Assembly: GCA_003415625.1 (NCBI GenBank)
Contig: PYIU01000008.1
Location: 1,674,001 to 1,738,000 of the forward strand
Origin: Aquanectria penicillioides
Lineage: Eukaryota > Ascomycota > Sordariomycetes > Hypocreales > Nectriaceae
Length of the DNA: 64,000 nucleotides
Direction: 5' to 3'
The notes under the pieces are model-generated. The model was not told the origin of the DNA and did not search any database. It was given only the letters and a program-made list of their open reading frames with translations. Of this stretch, positions 57,000-64,000 are shown piece after piece; position 1 is the stretch's first letter; every line of letters begins with the position of its first letter. The position numbers were made by a program, and so were the translations under genes.

Positions 57000-58700
57000 A
57001 ATATAGCTATACCTTTATTAATATGCCTTAAGCGTTATTAATTAGCTTTAAGACCTTGCCTTAAAGCTAGACCGGTTATCTATAAGCTATTTTATTAATA
57101 ATAATTGCTATAATTTACTAAAAGATCTTGCTAAAAAAAATAAAATTAAGGCTTATTTTAAGCTTCTATAGCACCTATTGGCCGATCTTTTTATTTAGTA
57201 AATAGCGCAAAAAGATAAGTATTTTTATTTAGCTAAAATAGCATTAAATTATTTTATAATACTTTTAATAGCTTATAAATATAAGCACTATTTTAATTAA
57301 ATAAAGCTTAAGATATATATATAAAGGCACTTATTAAAAGCAGAAACTATAGAGATGCTTATATACTTAAAGATTTAAATATAAAATAAGTATATTTAAA
57401 GCTTAAAGATAAATAGATATTATAGTGCATTGTTCTAAGCCCTTTAATAATAGATATCTTTATTAGTAACTTACTTTTACAATCTTTATTAATATATATT
57501 TACTAGTATCTTTAGCCTATATACCTAAATGCTTATATCTTAAATATTACTAATAATAAACTTATTTTAATCTCTTTAAAATATATTATTTATAATAGTA
57601 AATATTAAAAGAAAATTAAATATAGTTAATTTTAGATTAGGCTACTAATAACTTATATTCAATTAATATAATATATATATTATACTTTTCTCTTTAGCCT
57701 ATATATTAAAGTTATAAAGCTATAATATTATTTAAAATAGTCATTCTTATTGCTATCTATTGCATAGCCTATTTATAGGTCTAAAGGGTACTATAGATCT
57801 TATTAAATAGCATAATAACTAAAGAACTTAAGTTTATTTAAAGACTATAGCTTAATTTAATTAAGCGCTTATTAACTTTTAGATATATATTCTTTTATTA
57901 AGCAATAAAGTCTCTATCTATAAAACAACCTATACTATTAGAAACTATTTAATAAAGTTAGTTTAAAGAATATCTAAAGGTTAATATTAATTATACTATT
58001 TAAAGCAGATTAAATTAAATTATTTTAGTTTTAGCTAATAGAGCTTATACTGCTAGATACTAAAGCTAGAGTTATTAAGGTTATTTATTTAGTATTCTCT
58101 ATTTAACCAATAGGTTTTAACTAAACCAGCCCTAATTTCAGTTTAGTTTATATATCTTCTATAGCTAAAAATAATTATAGAAAAATAATAGTTATAGCTT
58201 TAAGAGTCTAATATATAAAGGACATTAAGGCTTTAAAAATATAAGCTAAAATATCTTTTTATTTAATTATAGTTTTAATATACTCCTTAAACTCTATTTA
58301 AAACCCTTTAAAGCAATAACTAAAAATATTATAGATAATATAATATTAATGCCTTACTTTTATTTATTATTTAAATCTATCTTAAGAATAACTTTATTGC
58401 TTTTATTTATAGTAATTAGCTTCTTTTTATAAATAGGCCTTAATAAAATTATTTAGTAAAAAACTACTAAAAAATATAATATTATTAAATTAGCTTATTA
58501 AAGTATTTATAGTTACCTCCTTTAATAGGCTAAAAGTATTAATTATAAAAACTTTAGAGCTAGCTAAATAATATTTCTTACCTTTATTAAGAGAACTACT
58601 TTTAATATAAGGTTAAGCTAGCCTATAAATATTTAGAAAAATATATTAATTATCTTTACTATTAATAGCAAACTAAAAGATATTTAATAAAATAGTAGTT
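57000..58700 (+). pseudogene. Long decayed reading frame, unidentified
   Basis: A single plus-strand frame can be followed for well over 1 kb with ordinary protein texture if TAA/TAG are read as mutated Gln/Arg/Trp. Examples are FKDYSLIxLSAYxLLDIYSF (about 57836-57895), LIELILLDTKARVIKVIYLV (about 58040-58100), TSPNFSLVYISSIAKNNYRK (about 58124-58183), and further Leu/Ile/Phe-rich stretches to 58.7 kb. Nearly all stops are TAA or TAG. It looks like an intronless or few-intron gene destroyed by RIP. I do not recognise the family, and the ends are uncertain. Confidence 0.35.
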
Positions 58701-61412
58701 CTTAAGAGCATATTATTTAAGTTAGCTATATTATAATGCTTAAGTTCTTTTACTAAAGCTAATACTTTAGTTTTATAGTATAAATAAAGTAAATTCCTAC
58801 TATATATCTTTTAATAAATATTATAAAATCCCTTTTAGCAATCCTTATAAAATATATAACCTTTATTATAATTAGCTTATATTTGCAAATACTACTCTTT
58901 AGCCTTATTATACTTAATAAAAGCAAGATACTTAAAAGTATAGGAAATATAATAGATATTGCATTTAGTTTAATAGTACTGCTATATTATTGTATTAATG
59001 CAGTCCCTATAATATAGCTAAAACCTTATTAGTAAAATACCTAAAAGAAAAGGAATTCTTCTTTTACTATAGTTAATATTAAAAAGCAATTATATAAACT
59101 ATTAGACTTAAGGGGCTAACTATATGCTTTATATTTTTTAGGGTTATTAATAGTTATAATAAATAAAAATATATAAATAGAAAGAAATAATAGTAAGAAC
59201 TAAATGCAATAATATAGTAGCTAGCTCTTTTATATTTACTTGCCTTAGCAATAAAGGGTTAGATTTAAATAAATATTTCTATATTTTATATAGCTTCCTT
59301 ACCTTTAAGCTACCTAATAAAATATTAGGCTAAAGTTATAATTAATAAGCTATAGAAAAAGCAGGTTATAAGGCTAATAGGCTAGTTCTAACAGTCCTTA
59401 ACTTTAGTAAAATAGTATTTATATTAACTCTTACTTTAGCTAGTTCTTTTATTAGCCTAAATTCTATTATTGCCCTATAATAGCAATCCCTATTTTTAGT
59501 AAAGATAAGATTAACTTAAAAAAGAAGAAGGGTTACTATACTATAAAAAGGAGAAAAGGAGTTAGCTTAATGCTACTATAGTAAAGGATCGCTTAGATTC
59601 TTTAGTTAGCTAGTTTAAATTAAGCTATTAGCTTTAATATTCAATTAAATTATAGGTACTATATAAGACTTTAATAGAGCTAAAGTTAATATAGTATATA
59701 TAATCTTAATGCTATATAAAGAAGCAAGCTATAAATAAAAGAATATTATTAGAATTTATAATAAATTTACTTTATTTTTTAAGTTCTAGCAGTAAATAAA
59801 ACTATAGCCTAAATAGCACCTTTAGCTTTAATTTAAAGCTAATTTTATATCTATTAAAAATATTATAATTATACTCTTAAGTTATATACCCTTAAAAAGC
59901 AGCTATACTATTTAATTAAATTGCTTCTTTCTTATAGCTAGCTTTAGGGTAAAGTATTAGCCCCCTAGCTATATAGTTAAAATAGTAGCTAAAAATATAC
60001 CTTTATGCCTTATATTTAGTAGAAAACCCCTATAACCTTATAGCTATTACTACCCTTTTATTCTAAAAATAAAAGAAATACTATAGTATAATATACTTTT
60101 CTAAGAATATAATTATAGAGTATTTAATACTTATTGGCTTTACGCTAAATATTTTTATTAATTAAAATTCCTTCTTTCTTTCTAACTTAAGTATAGCCTA
60201 TATAGTAATATTGCCTTTATACTGCCTTTTACTTTAGGTATATTATAGATTGCCTATATCCCACTACTTTTAGATTTCTATAAAAAGCCCCTTTTTATAC
60301 CTTTTTGCTCTACCTCCTTTAAAACTATATATTTATTTATAAATATTCCCTTCTTTAAGGCTAATATTTTAGATTATATTTTAGAACCCCCCTTACTATT
60401 TCTATACTCTTACTTATAGAGTCTACAACCTTTTAGACTTAAAGTCTTTTAGATAACTATACTTTTAACTCTTTTTTTTGCTCTTTTTTAGCAATCTATC
60501 TATAGCCTAGCATTTTAATTAATCTTTATTAATTTATCCCTTTTAAAACCTTACTCTATTGCCTTTAATTGCTTTTAATAAGCAATTTATTTAGATTTAC
60601 TATATTATATTATTAAGCCTTACCTTTAGCTAATTGTTTCTTCTATCTATTTAATCTCTACTAACTATTACTAAATTAGGCCTATATTATATAGCTTAAT
60701 TATTATAAATGCCTTAAATTTAATCTATATTAGCATTTAGCTAAAAAAGGCTTTACCTTTCTATTAATATAAATACTCTATTAATATTTAGGCTAAGCAA
60801 TAAAGTTAAAAGTTAATTAATAAATAGGTTCTTATATTATATAGGTTATATTAAACAGTAAATTGCTTATATAGCATTATATAACTAACTAAAACTTATA
60901 TACCTTATACCTAAAGATAGGGTAAGGAATTATAACTTTAGTACAATCCTAATATTAAGACTAAATAATAAAGTTAAAAGTTATATAATATTTATATTAT
61001 ATAGGCTATATTAAATAGCTAGAAATAGAGAATTATAAAAAAGGCGCAATCCTTAAGCTAATAATAGCTAAAAATGCCTAAAGATAGATAATAATATATT
61101 AGCTAATTTCTTAATTATAGCCTTTATTACTAAAGGACTATTTAATTTATAAGGCTTTAATTTAGTTTTTGCTGCTTTTGCAATTTAAAATTTAATATAG
61201 ATTTAACTATCCCCTCTCCCTTTAATTAATAAATGCCTAAAGTTTCCTTAAATAGCATTTACTTAATAATTAATTAAGGTCTATTTTAATTAGCTATACT
61301 TAATAGTAATCTTCCTAAAAGACCTTTAAGGAGTATGCAATAAGGATTAAAATGCACCGCAAGTATAAACTAGGCCCCTATATTACTGCTAAAGTTAATT
61401 TATAAGGCAATT
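58701..61412. other. AT-rich DNA, nothing recognised
   Basis: No motif on either strand. The flank of the following LTR (61.2-61.4 kb) does not resemble either internal end of gypsy copy B. Confidence 0.4.
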
Positions 61413-61785
61413 TATTAATAGAAGGGAATACTGGCTAAAATATATACCTTACCTAAAGAGATATAGGGTAAACTGGACTGGCAATAGCTAGTTAGCCTTT
61501 TTAAGCAATTGCAAATAACTTAAAAGAGCATTAAAGTATTTAATTAAAAGCTCTAAAGTATCCCTTAAAGGAAAGAAAGGAAAGAATATAAAGCAGAAAG
61601 TTATATATAAAGAAATGTTATATAGGGCTGCATTAAGACTTTATTAAAGTCTAAATGCAAGAAATTTAGGATTTTAAAAATATAAATTAATTAAAGAAAA
61701 CTACTTATTTATTTATTATATCTTTATAGTCCCTTTTATCTTCTTTAACTTCTTTAATAATAGGTTAATCTATATTACTTTAGAC
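61413..61785 (-). repeat. Solo LTR of the copy B family, reverse orientation
   Basis: The reverse complement aligns over the same 373 bp with the LTRs at 24535 and 36567: start ...GTCTAAAGTAATATAGATTA, middle GATAAAAGGGACTATAAAGA and AGGGATACTTTAGAGC, end TAGCCAGTATTCCCTTC. Neither flank matches the internal sequence of copy B, so it is probably a solo LTR left by recombination. One segment (about 61475-61500) differs by more than transitions from the other two copies, so it may be a subfamily. Confidence 0.82.
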
Positions 61786-64000
61786 TATTAATTTAATAAT
61801 TCTATTAAAATATAAATAAGGAAATTTAATACATTTTAGCTATATATAAAATAGACTAATTATTTAATAATATAGCTTTTCTATTTAAAAGTATTTATAA
61901 TATTAAAAGTATAGTTTCTAAAAACCCTATAAATTTAAATACTTATTAAAATCCTTATAAAAATATATATATTAGCTCTTTGCAATAATAGTCTATAACT
62001 AACTAGCCGGATAGAAAAGAGAACTTACTAAAGCAGCAGCCCTAAAGAGTATAATCTATTAAAGAAGGATTATATCTTAAAATATAAGGATTTAAGCAAT
62101 AATAATAGAAATTCAAACAAATAAAAAGAATAGATCTAAAACTCTAGTTTCTTCATTAAGATTGCAATCGCTATATAGACCTTTATAGCACTAAAGCATA
62201 AGCTATAAATATTTTAATATTATTCTATTAAAATTATATAGTTATAAAAGCAATAAATTACTTAACTAATATAAAAAGCTTAATTTAATATTATTAATAT
62301 TAAATAGCTTTAGCTACCTAAAGAAAGGAAGGAAATAAGTTAAATAGGTATAAATTATATATATAAGCTATCCTTTAGTTCATTTAGGGTTACATCTTTA
62401 GTATTTAATAAAGTCTTGCTTAATGCTATAGTTGCAATAGATAATCTAAAAATTATAGAAAATAGTATATTAAATAATAAAATTAATATATTGTAATTAT
62501 AGAGTAGAAGGATATCTTTTAGTAATTGAATTATACTATAATTATTATAATCAATTTTAATTATTTTATTTAAGCTAAAAAGGGGAAAAAGGGGTATCTT
62601 TTAGTGGATTATACTATATTCTATATACTTAGCATTTTAAGTATAGAATTGGACTTTAGTAGATACTAAAGCTAATATTCCATTCCTTTTAATAATGTCC
62701 TAATTATTATATTAAAGTAAGTTATATAATGCACTATATTAAACTAATGCTAATTACTTTATATAGTCCTTATATTATATTAAGTTAGGAGTTTATAAAA
62801 GATATATTATTAAAAAGTAAATTCTATTAAAAGGTATAGTATTAATATAATTATGCATTAATTATATATATATATATTACTTTATTAACTAATTATATTT
62901 CTCTATAAATAACTTTATACTTTTTTAGTTTTTAAGGTTTTTTAATATTTTCTAGTAATACCTTACTTATAGTATAGGGCTAACTAAAAGATTAATTTAC
63001 TTATATTTAATTAATATATAGGTCTATTTATAAAGGAGAACTATAATGTTTAATGCCTTTATATATAAACACTAAAGCTCTTAATTAACTATAATCTATA
63101 TTAAAATAGATATATAACCTATAGTTAAAACTTTTAGAAACTAATATATATAGACTTTTAAAAAATTTAATTAATTTCTTTATAAGTTTAAAATAAAAAG
63201 GCTGGCCTAAATAATACTTATATAGCAATAGATTAACTAACTATAGGCTTTAAAATTTATAGTAGCTATATATTACTATTAATATTTATATTTCTATATA
63301 TATCTAAAGGGTTTGCATTTTAAAAAGCTATAATCCCTATTTAAAAGTTATAATTTGCTATTAAGTTAGCTAATTTAGCTGCAGCCTTATTGCTACTATA
63401 TAGCCTTATTGCCCCTTTATGCTTTAAGATAGACTCTATTTGCTAATTTAATAATTATATATGCCTATTATCCCCTCTATTAAACTCTTAGAAGTTAATG
63501 CATATAGACTTTTTATAAAATTTAAATTAGTTCCTTCTTAAGTTTAAAGAATAAAGGCTAGTTTAAGTAATATTAAAGCATTAAAGACCTATATATATTT
63601 TAATTATAAGTGCTTTATTGCCTTATTGCTTCTATTCTACCTTCTATATAATGCTCCCAATCCATTTCTTAGCTTTCTATAATGCCTTTTTTAGATCTAT
63701 TTTATGCTTAATTAAAAATCTTTAGATTTTAGCTAAAAATAGCTTTCTATTTAGTACTATATCCTAAAACTTCTTAAATATAGTAGTAATATTTTTGCTA
63801 CTTAAATATATAATATAAAAAAGGCCTTTAGCTTATTCCTTAAAGGCTAGCTTAAACTTAGCCTTTATATTAATTTAACTAAAGTAAACTAATGCCTCTT
63901 TTAAGCTATTTAAATAATTAATTATAATTATAAATATATATCCCTTATAAGTAGCAATACTATTAAGTATATTAAGTATACTATTAAAAGATATACTATT
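61786..64000. other. AT-rich DNA to the window end, nothing recognised
   Basis: RIP-like composition, no motif, no repeat of known family. Confidence 0.4.

Noticed and set aside
23761..64000. tRNA, rRNA or intact transposase genes in the AT-rich block
   Set aside because: None could be read; no open frame here is long enough for a working protein.

Overview
The window looks like a piece of a filamentous ascomycete (Pezizomycotina) genome. Fungal-type short introns (about 50-90 bp, GT-AG and one GC-AG), fungal gene families and two very AT-rich blocks with C-to-T / G-to-A decay typical of repeat-induced point mutation (RIP) all point that way. Nothing here allows a species call.

Layout. (1) 1-8460: AT-rich block holding a RIP-ruined Ty3/gypsy retrotransposon on the minus strand (integrase, RNase H, reverse transcriptase and a gag zinc knuckle, read from low to high coordinates). 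Its 3' end lies outside the window. (2) About 8460-23640: a 15-kb island of ordinary base composition with three genes that look intact and a graveyard of broken ones. The intact genes are a GTP cyclohydrolase I (minus, 11467-12463, three exons), a 1159-aa intronless four-domain fusion (plus, 14038-17517: methyltransferase, FAD-linked oxidase, P-loop kinase, phosphoribosyltransferase) and a small RNA polymerase I subunit RPA12 (plus, 19560-19985). The broken genes are an M1 aminopeptidase, an MFS transporter fragment, a short-chain dehydrogenase, a monoamine-oxidase-like flavoenzyme and possibly a small Cys-rich gene that has lost its start codon. (3) About 23640-64000: a 40-kb AT-rich block. 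It starts with an 11-bp-periodic CTTAAG array and contains a second Ty3/gypsy element of a different family on the plus strand (24535-36939, two 373-bp LTRs). It also holds a solo copy of the same LTR in reverse (61413-61785), several minisatellites, a RIP-decayed host gene resembling the SUR7/PalI membrane family (about 48.47-49.53 kb), and other decayed reading frames I cannot name.

How the parts relate. GTP cyclohydrolase I and the four-domain fusion are head to head and share a 1.57-kb intergenic region, so they may be co-regulated. Their intactness beside four or five dead neighbours suggests selection on this pair. A pterin- or purine-derived metabolite pathway is a guess suggested by the enzymes present, not shown by the sequence. 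RPA12 is a housekeeping subunit and is probably unrelated to the pair.

Limits. All domain calls come from reading motifs by eye. Boundaries in the RIP-decayed regions are approximate, and large parts of 31.7-36.5 kb and 37-64 kb hold nothing I can identify.
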